Assembly (NCBI RefSeq): GCF_013155335.1
Contig: NZ_JABJQZ010000006.1
Span: forward strand, 60,983-124,982
From: Nocardioides sp. zg-1230
GTDB lineage: Bacteria; Actinomycetota; Actinomycetes; Propionibacteriales; Nocardioidaceae
Length of the DNA: 64,000 nt
Reading direction: 5' to 3'
Shown: in pieces, positions 17,098 to 24,847 of the stretch
Numbering within the stretch: the stretch's first letter is position 1
Layout: every line of letters begins with the position of its first letter
The notes under the pieces: model-generated
Database searches by the model: none
What the model saw: the letters and a program-made list of their open reading frames with translations, nothing else
Told to the model about the DNA's origin: nothing
Position numbers and translations under genes: made by a program

Positions 17098-18236
17098 GTG
17101 AGTCCACCACGACGGCGAGCGCGCCTTCAGCCTCCGACGTCCTCGTCGAGGTGCGCGGCCTCGAGGTCCACTTCCCGATCAAGAGTGGGCTGCTGTTCGA
17201 CCGCACGGTGGGCCACGTCCGTGCCGTCGACGGCGTCGACCTGAGCATCCGGCGCGGCGAGACCTACGGACTGGTCGGGGAGTCCGGGTGCGGCAAGTCC
17301 ACGCTCGGCAAGGCCATCCTCAACCTCGAGCCGCCGACCGCGGGCTCGGTCGTCTTCGACGGGGTCGACATCGCCTCCCTGCGGGGCGAGGAGCTCCGGC
17401 GCGCGCGCAAGCGGTTCCAGATGGTGTTCCAGGACCCGCTCTCCAGCCTCGACCCGCGCCAGACCGTGGAGTCCCTCCTCCGCGAAGGCATGGGCGCACA
17501 CGGCCTCGACACCGACAAGGCCGCCACGCACGCGCGCTTGCGGGAGCTGATGTCGGACGTCGGCCTGCCTGTCGCCGGGCTGCGCAAGTACCCGCACGAG
17601 TTCTCCGGCGGCCAGCGACAGCGCATCGGCATCGCCCGGGCCCTGTCGGTCCGCCCGGACCTGATCGTCGCGGACGAGCCGGTGAGCGCCCTCGACGTCT
17701 CCATCCAGGCGCAGGTGATCAACCTCCTGCAGGACCTGCAGGACAAGCTCGGCCTGACCTACCTCGTCGTCGCGCACGACCTCGCCGTGGTCCGCCACAT
17801 CAGTGACCGGATCGGTGTGATGTACCTCGGTGGCCTGGTGGAGGAGTCCGGCGCGGCGGAGCTCTACGACGTACCGCTCCACCCGTACTCACGCGCGCTC
17901 ATGTCCGCCGTGCCCGTGCCCGACCCAGAGGTCGAGGACTCACGGGAGCAGATCCTGCTCAGCGGTGACCTGCCGTCTCCCGCCAACCCGCCCAGCGGCT
18001 GCCGATTCCACACGCGGTGCCCATGGCGTCAGGAGACCCGGTGCGACACCGAACGACCCGAGCTGCGGGTCGTGGAGGTCCCCGGCGCGACCGCGCAGCA
18101 CCGCGTGGCCTGCCACTTCGCCGAGGAGATCGCGGCCGGGGCGATCCAGCCGCACGAGGTCGAGCCCGCGCTGGTCGCCGAGGGATTCGGCGGGCCGGTC
18201 GCCGTGCCCCGGCCGCCCCCGGACGCCTACGCCTAG
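17094..18236 (+). CDS. ABC importer ATPase (DppF/OppF type)
   Basis: The 380-residue partner ATPase has Walker A GESGCGKS, signature FSGGQRQR, Walker B LIVADEP and switch His in VVAHDLA. A C-terminal Cys cluster (CRFHTRCPWRQETRC) matches that of the first ATPase. Its ATG overlaps the previous stop as ATGA. It completes the importer in the common order binding protein, two permeases, two ATPases. The tail runs about 40 residues past the Cys cluster. Confidence 0.93.
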   Translation: MSESTTTASAPSASDVLVEVRGLEVHFPIKSGLLFDRTVGHVRAVDGVDLSIRRGETYGLVGESGCGKSTLGKAILNLEPPTAGSVVFDGVDIASLRGEELRRARKRFQMVFQDPLSSLDPRQTVESLLREGMGAHGLDTDKAATHARLRELMSDVGLPVAGLRKYPHEFSGGQRQRIGIARALSVRPDLIVADEPVSALDVSIQAQVINLLQDLQDKLGLTYLVVAHDLAVVRHISDRIGVMYLGGLVEESGAAELYDVPLHPYSRALMSAVPVPDPEVEDSREQILLSGDLPSPANPPSGCRFHTRCPWRQETRCDTERPELRVVEVPGATAQHRVACHFAEEIAAGAIQPHEVEPALVAEGFGGPVAVPRPPPDAYA

Positions 18237-18267
18237 CCCTGACCCTGTCGTCGCGACGCTGCTCCCG

Positions 18268-19182
18268 TCAGTCGGAGGACTCGTCCACCGAGGCGTCGGC
18301 AGCGGGTGGCTCCGGCTCGGGCAGCGGCGGGATCGTGCCGCCCTTGGTCGGGCAGAACTGGTGGAAGGAGCACCAGTCACACAGGCGTGACGGGCTCGGG
18401 CGCCAGTCGCCTGACTCCTGGGCGAGGCGGATCGCCCGCCACACCGCCTCGACCTTGCGCTCGGTGGCGCGGAGGTCGTCCTCGTCGGGCTCGTAGCGGA
18501 GGATCTCGCCGTTGCCGAGGTAGATGAGCTGGAGGACCGACGGCACGACGCCGCGCAAGCGCCAGATGACGAGCGCGTAGAACCTCATCTGGAACAGCGC
18601 CTTGGCCTCGAACCCCTCGGTGGGGGACCTGCCGCTCTTGTAGTCCACCACCCTGATCCGGCCGTCGGGCGCGACGTCGACCCGGTCGACGAACCCGCGC
18701 AGCAGCAGCCTGGAGTCGAGCAGCGCCTCGACGTAGAGCTCGCGCTCGGCGGGCTCGAGCCGGCGCGGGTCCTCGAGGTCGAAGTAGCGGTCGAGCACGG
18801 TGCGGCAGGAGGCGAGCCAGGCGGCGAGGTCGGGCCCCTCGGCACCGAACATCTCGGCCAGCCCCGGCTCGGCCTCGAGCAGCCCCTCCCAGGCGGGCAC
18901 GAGCATGTCGCGCGCGCGCTCGGGTGTGCGGTCGGCGGCCGGGGCGTCGAAGAGGTCCTCGAGCACCTTGTGGACCACCGTGCCGCGGACGGCGTCGGGC
19001 GACGGAGGCTCGGGCAGGCGGTCGATCGTGCGGAAGCGGTACATCAGGGGGCAGGCCATGAAGTCGCCGGCCCGGCTGGGGGAGATCGCCCCCAGCACGT
19101 CGACGCCGTCGACCGGCGTCGAGACCCGCTCGGCCGGGGACTCGGTCGCTGCGGGAACGTGCTCGGGGAGGGGGATCGTCAT
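18268..19182 (-). CDS. RecB-like PD-(D/E)XK nuclease with Fe-S-type Cys cluster
   Basis: This 304-residue protein resembles the RecB/Cas4/AddB nuclease domain. The metal-binding core includes GTVVHKVLEDLF, then FVDRVDVA and VVDYKSG (D...DYK). Four Cys that could bind a 4Fe-4S cluster are seen: one in MACPLMYRF and three in CDWCSFHQFC. The M. tuberculosis counterpart (Rv2119) also sits beside trmI and the proteasome genes. ATG at 19182 is chosen because a TAGGGT box lies 10 nt upstream. The biological role is not established. Confidence 0.85.
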   Translation of the reverse strand: MTIPLPEHVPAATESPAERVSTPVDGVDVLGAISPSRAGDFMACPLMYRFRTIDRLPEPPSPDAVRGTVVHKVLEDLFDAPAADRTPERARDMLVPAWEGLLEAEPGLAEMFGAEGPDLAAWLASCRTVLDRYFDLEDPRRLEPAERELYVEALLDSRLLLRGFVDRVDVAPDGRIRVVDYKSGRSPTEGFEAKALFQMRFYALVIWRLRGVVPSVLQLIYLGNGEILRYEPDEDDLRATERKVEAVWRAIRLAQESGDWRPSPSRLCDWCSFHQFCPTKGGTIPPLPEPEPPAADASVDESSD

Positions 19183-19192
19183 GGCGCGGCTC

Positions 19193-19198
19193 ACCCTA
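19193..19198 (-). promoter_or_regulatory. -10 box TAGGGT of the RecB-like gene
   Basis: The minus-strand box lies 10 nt before ATG at 19182. It is back to back with the site-2 protease promoter (19253), so the 82-bp gap is a divergent promoter region. Confidence 0.6.
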
Positions 19199-19252
19199 GG
19201 CGAGACGTACGACAGCGCTGCGGGCCACGCCCTCGCCGTCGGGGCCCTTGGC

Positions 19253-19258
19253 TAGGGT
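19253..19258 (+). promoter_or_regulatory. -10 box TAGGGT of the site-2 protease gene
   Basis: Six bases (TGGGAG) separate the box from GTG at 19265. GGGAG next to the start is too close to act as a normal ribosome-binding site, so a leaderless start is likely. Confidence 0.65.
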
Positions 19259-19264
19259 TGGGAG

Positions 19265-20434
19265 GTGGCCGACCCGAACGATCCAGCCCACGCCGACGGA
19301 CCGCGGCGGTCCGCGCCGCGCGCCCCGGGCACGATCCGGATCGGGTCGATCGTCGGGATCGACGTGCTCATCACGACCTCGTGGTTCGTGGTCGCCGCAC
19401 TGATCTCGCTGATCTTCGGGCCGCGCATCGAGGCGGCCCAACCGGGACTCGGGTTCTGGAAGTACGTCGCCGGCCTCGCCTTCGCGGTCGTGCTCTACCT
19501 GTCCGTGCTGCTCCACGAGGCCTCGCACGCGGTCGTCGCCAAGCGGCTCGGCTACGGCGTCAACTCGATCACGCTGCACTTCCTCGGCGGGATGACGGAG
19601 GTCGACGGGCAGTCCAAGCGGCCGCGGCACGAGTTCTGGATCGCCGTGGTGGGCCCGCTCACCTCGATCGCCGTCGGCGGTGCGGCCGGTGTCGTCGCCT
19701 ATCTGATGTCCGACAGTCTCCTCCAAGAAGCGATGCTCCTCCTGGCCGGCGCCAACCTGCTCATCGGCGTGCTCAACCTCGTCCCGGGCTTGCCTCTCGA
19801 CGGTGGGCGCGTGCTCAAGGCGCTCGTGTGGGGCGCCTCCGGCGACCAGCACCGCGGCAGCATCGTCGCCGGCTGGGGTGGCCGGATCACCGCCCTGGCC
19901 CTGCTGGCCTGGCCGTTGGTGCAGGAGCGGGTCACCGGTGAGCCGCCGACGATCCTCGACCTCGTCCTCGTCTTCATCCTGGGGCTGTTCCTCTGGACCG
20001 GAGCGACGGCGGCGATGGCCCACGCCAGGCTCCGGCAGCGGCTTCCCGCCCTGGTCGCGCGCCCGCTCGCCCGCCGTACGCTCACCGTCCCCGAGGACCT
20101 GCCGCTGGCCGAGGCCGTACGCCGCGCGCAGGAGGCGCAGGCCGGCAGCATCGTCACCGTCACCCCGGACGGCACCCCCGTGGGCATCGTCAGCGAGGCC
20201 GCCGTCACCGCCATGCCGGCCGACCGTCGCCCGTGGGTGCCCACCTCCGCGGTCGCCCGCACGATGGAGGAGGGACTGACGCTCCCGGCCACCGTCGCGG
20301 GCGAGGACCTGATCCTGGCCATCAGCCGCCGGCCCGCGGAGGAGTACCTCCTCGTCGAGGCCGACGGCCGGATCTACGGCGTCCTGTCGACTGCCGACGT
20401 CGACCGGGCCTTCCGCGACAACGCTCGCCGCTGA
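19265..20434 (+). CDS. Site-2 protease (M50) with CBS domains
   Basis: The 389-residue intramembrane zinc protease has HEASH at 84-88 (zinc His pair and Glu) within a helix, and the third zinc ligand D179 in LVPGLPLDGGR. Six or so helices span residues 25-255. Residues about 270-389 form a pair of CBS motifs that may bind nucleotides. Proteins of this kind (such as Rv2625c) cleave membrane-bound substrates. The natural substrate is unknown. GTG at 19265 follows the TAGGGT box. Confidence 0.9.
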   Translation: MADPNDPAHADGPRRSAPRAPGTIRIGSIVGIDVLITTSWFVVAALISLIFGPRIEAAQPGLGFWKYVAGLAFAVVLYLSVLLHEASHAVVAKRLGYGVNSITLHFLGGMTEVDGQSKRPRHEFWIAVVGPLTSIAVGGAAGVVAYLMSDSLLQEAMLLLAGANLLIGVLNLVPGLPLDGGRVLKALVWGASGDQHRGSIVAGWGGRITALALLAWPLVQERVTGEPPTILDLVLVFILGLFLWTGATAAMAHARLRQRLPALVARPLARRTLTVPEDLPLAEAVRRAQEAQAGSIVTVTPDGTPVGIVSEAAVTAMPADRRPWVPTSAVARTMEEGLTLPATVAGEDLILAISRRPAEEYLLVEADGRIYGVLSTADVDRAFRDNARR

Positions 20435-20456
20435 GGGAAATCGCCGCTCGGAATAC

Positions 20457-20462
20457 TAGGGT
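20457..20462 (+). promoter_or_regulatory. -10 box TAGGGT of trmI (leaderless)
   Basis: Seven bases lie between the box and ATG at 20470. Confidence 0.7.
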
Positions 20463-20469
20463 TCGCGGC

Positions 20470-21444
20470 ATGTCCGAGCCCCTCACCGATGACCGAGCCG
20501 ACGTCCCCGCCGAGGCCTGGTCCGGCGTCCACCGCGGCCCCCTGCGCGAGGGGGAGTGGGTGCGGCTGACCGACCAGAAGGGGCGCAAGCACAACTTCGA
20601 GCTGGTCGCCGGCAAGCGGTTCTTCTCCAACAAGGGCCACCTCGACCACGACGAGATGATCGGCCGCGACGAGGGGTTCACGGTCACCTCCTCGGCCGGC
20701 GGCCAGTACCTCGTGTTCCGGCCCCTCCTCAACGAGTTCGTCGTGTCGATGCCCCGCGGTGCCGCGGTGGTCTACCCCAAGGACGCCGCCCAGATCGTGG
20801 CGCTGGCCGACATCTACCCCGGCGCTCGGGTCGTCGAGGCGGGTGCCGGGTCGGGAGCGCTGACCTGCTCACTGCTGCGCGCGGTCGGCCCCTGGGGCCG
20901 CGTCACGTCGTTCGAGCTGCGCGAGGAGTTCGCGGAGGTCGCCCGCCGCAACGTGCACCAGTTCTTCGCCGCGCCCGAGGGCCGCACGCACCCCGCCTGG
21001 GACCTGCGCCTCGGCGACCTCAAGGAGGGGCTGCCCGGGCTCGGGAGCCAGGTCGACCGCGTCATCCTCGACATGCTCGACCCCTGGAACTGCGTCGACG
21101 CCGTCGCCGACGCCCTGGTCCCCGGTGGCATCGTCTGCGCCTACGTGGCCACGACGACCCAGCTGTCTCGGGTGGTCGAGACCCTGCGCGCGCACGGCGG
21201 CTTCACCGAGCCGCAGCCGTGGGAGTCGCTGGTGCGCGACTGGCACGTGGAGGGCCTCGCCGTCCGCCCGGGCCACAAGATGATCGGCCACACCGCCTTC
21301 CTCGTCACCGCCCGCCGGATGGCGCCGGGGGAGAAGCCGCCGCGCAAGACCCGACGTCCCGCACCCGGCGCCTACGGCCCCGACTACACCGGCCCCCGCC
21401 CCGCCGACGTACCTCCGCTGGAGCCCGCAGAGACCGACGCGTGA
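20470..21444 (+). CDS. trmI: tRNA (adenine-58-N1)-methyltransferase
   Basis: The 324-residue enzyme transfers a methyl group from SAM to A58 in the T-loop of tRNA and acts as a tetramer. An N-terminal beta domain (GRKHNFELVAGKRFFSNKG) is followed by a Rossmann fold with motif I VVEAGAGSGALT and the motif IV region VILDMLDPW. The start is fixed by the TAGGGT box. Its place between the RecB-like nuclease and the ARC ATPase matches the M. tuberculosis order. Confidence 0.93.
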   Translation: MSEPLTDDRADVPAEAWSGVHRGPLREGEWVRLTDQKGRKHNFELVAGKRFFSNKGHLDHDEMIGRDEGFTVTSSAGGQYLVFRPLLNEFVVSMPRGAAVVYPKDAAQIVALADIYPGARVVEAGAGSGALTCSLLRAVGPWGRVTSFELREEFAEVARRNVHQFFAAPEGRTHPAWDLRLGDLKEGLPGLGSQVDRVILDMLDPWNCVDAVADALVPGGIVCAYVATTTQLSRVVETLRAHGGFTEPQPWESLVRDWHVEGLAVRPGHKMIGHTAFLVTARRMAPGEKPPRKTRRPAPGAYGPDYTGPRPADVPPLEPAETDA

Positions 21445-21815
21445 GCATTGAGGTCGTCGACTGGTCCCCGCGGTGGGCGGAGCAGTTCGACGAGCTGGCG
21501 GCCGTGCTGCGCACCGCCCTCGCCGGCGTGGCGTCGGCCCGGGTCGAGCACGTCGGCTCGACGTCGGTGCTGGGGCTGGCGGCCAAGCCGGTCCTCGACG
21601 TCGACGTCATCGTCGCCGTGCGGGACGTCCTGCGCTCGCGCGACGACCTGCGCGAGGCGTACGCCGCAGTGAAGCGGGCGCTGGCGGCCGACCCCGGCAT
21701 GGACATCGACACCTACCTCGCCGGGAAGTCGGCGGTGCTGCAGCAGGTGCTCGAGGCGTCGGGGCGGATGACGCCGGAGGAGCTGGACGCCATCCGGCGT
21801 CTCAACGGCGGCTGA
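21441..21815 (+). CDS. GrpB-family protein with internal deletion
   Basis: The 124-residue product begins like GrpB (UPF0157): VEVVDWSPRWAEQFDELAAVLR then VEHVGSTSVLGLAAKPVLDVDVIV. It then jumps to the family's C-terminal part (LREAYAAVKRALA). GrpB proteins are nucleotidyltransferase-like and about 165-200 residues; the middle with the conserved His-rich strand appears to be missing. Reading frame is kept. The GTG overlaps the trmI stop (GTGA). It is either a reduced protein or a decaying gene. Confidence 0.7.
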   Translation: MSIEVVDWSPRWAEQFDELAAVLRTALAGVASARVEHVGSTSVLGLAAKPVLDVDVIVAVRDVLRSRDDLREAYAAVKRALAADPGMDIDTYLAGKSAVLQQVLEASGRMTPEELDAIRRLNGG

Positions 21816-21929
21816 CGCGACACCTGGCACCCCGCCGACGCCAGAGTTGCGAAACGGTGACCAACACAGCGAGATATCCGCTTCCGTCCCATGGATCCAT
21901 GAGTAGTGTCATGTGGCAGGAGGTGCGAG

Positions 21930-23675
21930 ATGTCTGAGCCGTCACGCGAGCAACTTGCCACTCAGGTGCGCTACCTGGAGGCCGAGGTCACCGACCTGCG
22001 CCGCCGTCTCGAGGACCTGCCCGGTCAGTCACGAGGGCTGGAGACGCGCCTGGCCGACGCGCAACGCTCCCTCGCGGCCGTCTCGAGCCAGAACGAGCGG
22101 CTCGCCCAGACGCTGCGCGACGCCCGTGACCAGATCACGACGCTCAAGGAGGAGGTCGACCGCCTGGCGCAGCCGCCGGCGGGGTTCGGCACCTTCCTCG
22201 GGCGCAACGACGACGACTCCGTCGACGTCTTCACCGGCGGTCGCAAGCTGCGCGTCAGCGTGAGCCCCGCCGTGGAGCTCGACGGCCTCGTTCGTGGGCA
22301 GGAGGTCATGCTCAACGAGGCGCTCAACGTGGTCGCGGCCCTCGACTTCGAGCAGGTCGGCGAGGTCGTCATGCTCAAGGAGATCCTCGCCGACGGTGAG
22401 CGGGCGCTGGTGATCGCCAACGCCGACGAGGAGCGCGTCGTACGCCTCGCGGAGCCGCTGTGCGCCGAGGACGTCACCATCCGGGCCGGCGACTCGTTGC
22501 TGCTCGACACCCGCGCCGGATACGTCTACGAGGTCGTGCCGAAGTCCGAGGTCGAGGAGCTCGTCCTGGAGGAGGTGCCCGACATCGACTACACGCAGAT
22601 CGGCGGCCTCACCACCCAGATCGACGCCATCCGCGACGCCGTCGAGCTGCCCTACCTGCACCCCGAGCTCTTCAAGGACCACGAGCTCAAGCCGCCCAAG
22701 GGCGTGCTGCTCTACGGTCCGCCCGGCTGCGGCAAGACGCTGATCGCCAAGGCCGTGGCCAACTCGCTGGCCAAGAAGGTGGCCGAGCGCACCGGCGCGT
22801 CGGGGAAGTCCTACTTCCTCAACATCAAGGGCCCCGAGCTGCTCAACAAGTACGTCGGCGAGACCGAGCGCCACATCCGCCTGGTCTTCCAGCGGGCGCG
22901 CGAGAAGGCGTCGCTCGGCACCCCGGTCATCGTGTTCTTCGACGAGATGGACTCCCTGTTCCGCACGCGCGGCTCGGGCGTGTCCTCCGACGTGGAGAAC
23001 ACGATCGTGCCGCAGCTGCTCAGCGAGATCGACGGTGTCGAGGCGCTGGAGAACGTCCTCGTGATCGGCGCCTCCAACCGCGAGGACATGATCGACCCCG
23101 CCATCCTGCGTCCGGGTCGCCTCGACGTGAAGATCAAGATCGAGCGCCCCGACGCCGAGTCGGCGCGCGACATCTTCTCCAAGTACCTCACCCCGACGCT
23201 GCCGCTGCACGCGGAGGACCTCGCCGAGTTCGGCCAGGACCGCACGGCGACGGTCAACGCGATGATCCGCGCCACCGTGGAGCGCATGTACACCGAGTCG
23301 GAGGAGAACCGCTTCCTCGAGGTGACCTACGCCAACGGTGACAAGGAGGTCCTCTACTTCAAGGACTTCAACTCCGGCGCGATGATCCAGAACATCGTCG
23401 ACCGAGCCAAGAAGATGGCGATCAAGGACTTCCTCGACAGCGACCTCAACCCGGCGCAGCGCGGCCTGCGGGTCCAGCACATGCTGCAGGCCTGCGTGGA
23501 CGAGTTCAAGGAGAACGAGGACCTGCCCAACACCACCAACCCCGACGACTGGGCGCGGATCTCGGGCAAGAAGGGCGAGCGCATCGTCTTCATCCGCACG
23601 CTCATCACGGGCAAGCAGGGCACCGAGCCGGGGCGGTCGATCGACACGGTCGCCAACACCGGCCAGTACCTGTGA
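21930..23675 (+). CDS. arc: Proteasome-associated AAA ATPase (ARC/Mpa)
   Basis: The 581-residue hexameric unfoldase recognises Pup and threads tagged proteins into the proteasome. An N-terminal coiled coil (about 5-80) binds Pup and is followed by two OB domains (about 85-210). The AAA module has Walker A GPPGCGKT (263-270) and Walker B VIVFFDEMD (333-341). The C-terminus ends in GQYL, the gate-opening tail that docks on PrcA. ATG at 21930 has AGGAGG 6 nt upstream. Confidence 0.97.
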   Translation: MSEPSREQLATQVRYLEAEVTDLRRRLEDLPGQSRGLETRLADAQRSLAAVSSQNERLAQTLRDARDQITTLKEEVDRLAQPPAGFGTFLGRNDDDSVDVFTGGRKLRVSVSPAVELDGLVRGQEVMLNEALNVVAALDFEQVGEVVMLKEILADGERALVIANADEERVVRLAEPLCAEDVTIRAGDSLLLDTRAGYVYEVVPKSEVEELVLEEVPDIDYTQIGGLTTQIDAIRDAVELPYLHPELFKDHELKPPKGVLLYGPPGCGKTLIAKAVANSLAKKVAERTGASGKSYFLNIKGPELLNKYVGETERHIRLVFQRAREKASLGTPVIVFFDEMDSLFRTRGSGVSSDVENTIVPQLLSEIDGVEALENVLVIGASNREDMIDPAILRPGRLDVKIKIERPDAESARDIFSKYLTPTLPLHAEDLAEFGQDRTATVNAMIRATVERMYTESEENRFLEVTYANGDKEVLYFKDFNSGAMIQNIVDRAKKMAIKDFLDSDLNPAQRGLRVQHMLQACVDEFKENEDLPNTTNPDDWARISGKKGERIVFIRTLITGKQGTEPGRSIDTVANTGQYL

Positions 23676-24040
23676 CGGGTCCGGAGCGCGCGATGGGTCG
23701 CGAGGACGACCTCGGCCACGGCGACATCGAGGCCGCCCTCGCCGCGCGCCGCGAGCTCGGCGCCCGCTACGACGCCGAGCTCGTCGACGGCTTCGCCGAG
23801 CGCATCGAGCGCGCCGTCGAACGACGGGCGGCCGAACGCAGCGAGCTGCAGCAGCGTCGTACGGCGGCAGTGGCGGGAGCCGGGGGACGCCAGCTGGCGC
23901 TCGGCATCATCTCCCTCGTTGCCTGCATCCCGATCACCATCGTGCTGGGACTCAACGGCGAGCTGCTGGCCCTGCTCGTCGCGCTCGCAGCGATCGTCAG
24001 CGTCAACTTCGCCCACGCCTGGCAGTCGCGACGCGACTGA
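23672..24040 (+). CDS. Small membrane protein with charged N-domain
   Basis: The 122-residue protein has a charged helical N-half (about 12-68, rich in Glu, Arg and Ala) and two membrane segments (about 73-92 and 97-113). The GTG overlaps the ARC stop codon as GTGA, so it is translationally coupled to the unfoldase gene. No family was recognised. The position suggests, but does not prove, a link to the Pup-proteasome system. Confidence 0.7.
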   Translation: MTGPERAMGREDDLGHGDIEAALAARRELGARYDAELVDGFAERIERAVERRAAERSELQQRRTAAVAGAGGRQLALGIISLVACIPITIVLGLNGELLALLVALAAIVSVNFAHAWQSRRD

Positions 24041-24088
24041 CCCGCCGCGACACCCCTCCGGAGGAGTTGCCCGATTACCTGCTGGCAC

Positions 24089-24094
24089 TAGGTT
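24089..24094 (+). promoter_or_regulatory. -10 box TAGGTT of the 25-residue gene
   Basis: Six bases (GGCCGG) separate the box from ATG at 24101, the same geometry as the other leaderless genes. This supports the tiny gene as real. Confidence 0.5.
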
Positions 24095-24100
24095 GGCCGG

Positions 24101-24178
24101 ATGCGAACCATTCTGATCATCGTCGTCATCGTCGTCATCGTGCTCTTCCTCGCCGGGTTCCTCCGCCGCGGGCGCTGA
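24101..24178 (+). CDS. 25-residue single-helix membrane peptide
   Basis: The peptide is M-R-T-I-L followed by a run of Ile/Val/Leu/Phe (about residues 4-19), then a basic end LRRGR. This gives one membrane helix with a positively charged cytoplasmic tail. There is a leaderless-type promoter and no overlap with other genes. It lies between the ARC-linked membrane gene and a convergent methyltransferase. The function is unknown, and conservation in relatives has not been checked. Confidence 0.5.
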   Translation: MRTILIIVVIVVIVLFLAGFLRRGR

Positions 24179-24220
24179 CCGCCCCAGGCCCCCGGCTCTC
24201 GACTCGCCGCCGGGGGTGGT

Positions 24221-24844
24221 TCAGTCAGCCACCAGCCGGTAGACGTACGTCCACGGTCGGACCAGGGCCGGTCCGGGCAGGTAGTCCTGCTCCCGGTCCT
24301 CGACGTGCCACCCCGCCGACTCCAGCAGGGCGGGGACGTCGCGGGTCAGGTGACATCCGCCGGCAACCGCGCCCCACGGAGGCTCGATGCGCCGCTGCCA
24401 GCGACGTACGGTCTCCTCGGGCGCGACGCCGTGCTCGAGGGCATGCAGCCGCCCGCCCGCACGCACCACCCGTCGCGCCTCCCTCAGGGCCAGCAGCGGG
24501 TCGGGCACCGTGCACAGGCTGAACGTCACCAGCGCGCTGTCGTGCGAGTCGTCCGGCAGGTCGAGCCGCTGGCCGTCGAGCCCGGCACGGTGGACGGGTA
24601 CGTCGCTGCGGGAGCGGCGCTTCGCAGAGAGCTCCCAGCCGAGGTCGGAGGGCTCGATCGCGGTAACGGACGAGACGCCCGGGGGATACCAGCGCACGTT
24701 GAGCCCGCTGCCGAAGCCGATCTCGAGCACGCGGCCGGTGAGCCCTGCGCAGGTGGCCCGGCGCAGCTCGCCCACGTCGTGGCCGCGGAGGGCCCGGTCG
24801 GTCAGGCGCGGCAGCGCGCGCTCGTCCCACACCCGTAGGCTCAT
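24221..24844 (-). CDS. Class I SAM-dependent methyltransferase
   Basis: The 207-residue cytosolic protein has motif I VLEIGFGSGLNVRWYP, an acidic residue in AIEPSD, a motif IV region SALVTFSLCTVPD and ALREARRVVRAGGRLHALEHG. This pattern is close to UbiE/type-11 methyltransferases that act on small molecules or lipids. The C-terminal WTYVYRLVAD is typical of a phosphatidylethanolamine-methylase-like actinobacterial group. ATG at 24844 lies only 3 bp from the divergent dop start. Confidence 0.85.
   Translation of the reverse strand: MSLRVWDERALPRLTDRALRGHDVGELRRATCAGLTGRVLEIGFGSGLNVRWYPPGVSSVTAIEPSDLGWELSAKRRSRSDVPVHRAGLDGQRLDLPDDSHDSALVTFSLCTVPDPLLALREARRVVRAGGRLHALEHGVAPEETVRRWQRRIEPPWGAVAGGCHLTRDVPALLESAGWHVEDREQDYLPGPALVRPWTYVYRLVAD
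24836..24841 (+). promoter_or_regulatory. -10 box TAGGCT of dop (leaderless)
   Basis: It lies inside the start of the methyltransferase gene, six bases before ATG at 24848. With the opposing box at 24851-24856 it forms a mirror-image promoter. Confidence 0.65.
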
Positions 24845-24847
24845 GCC

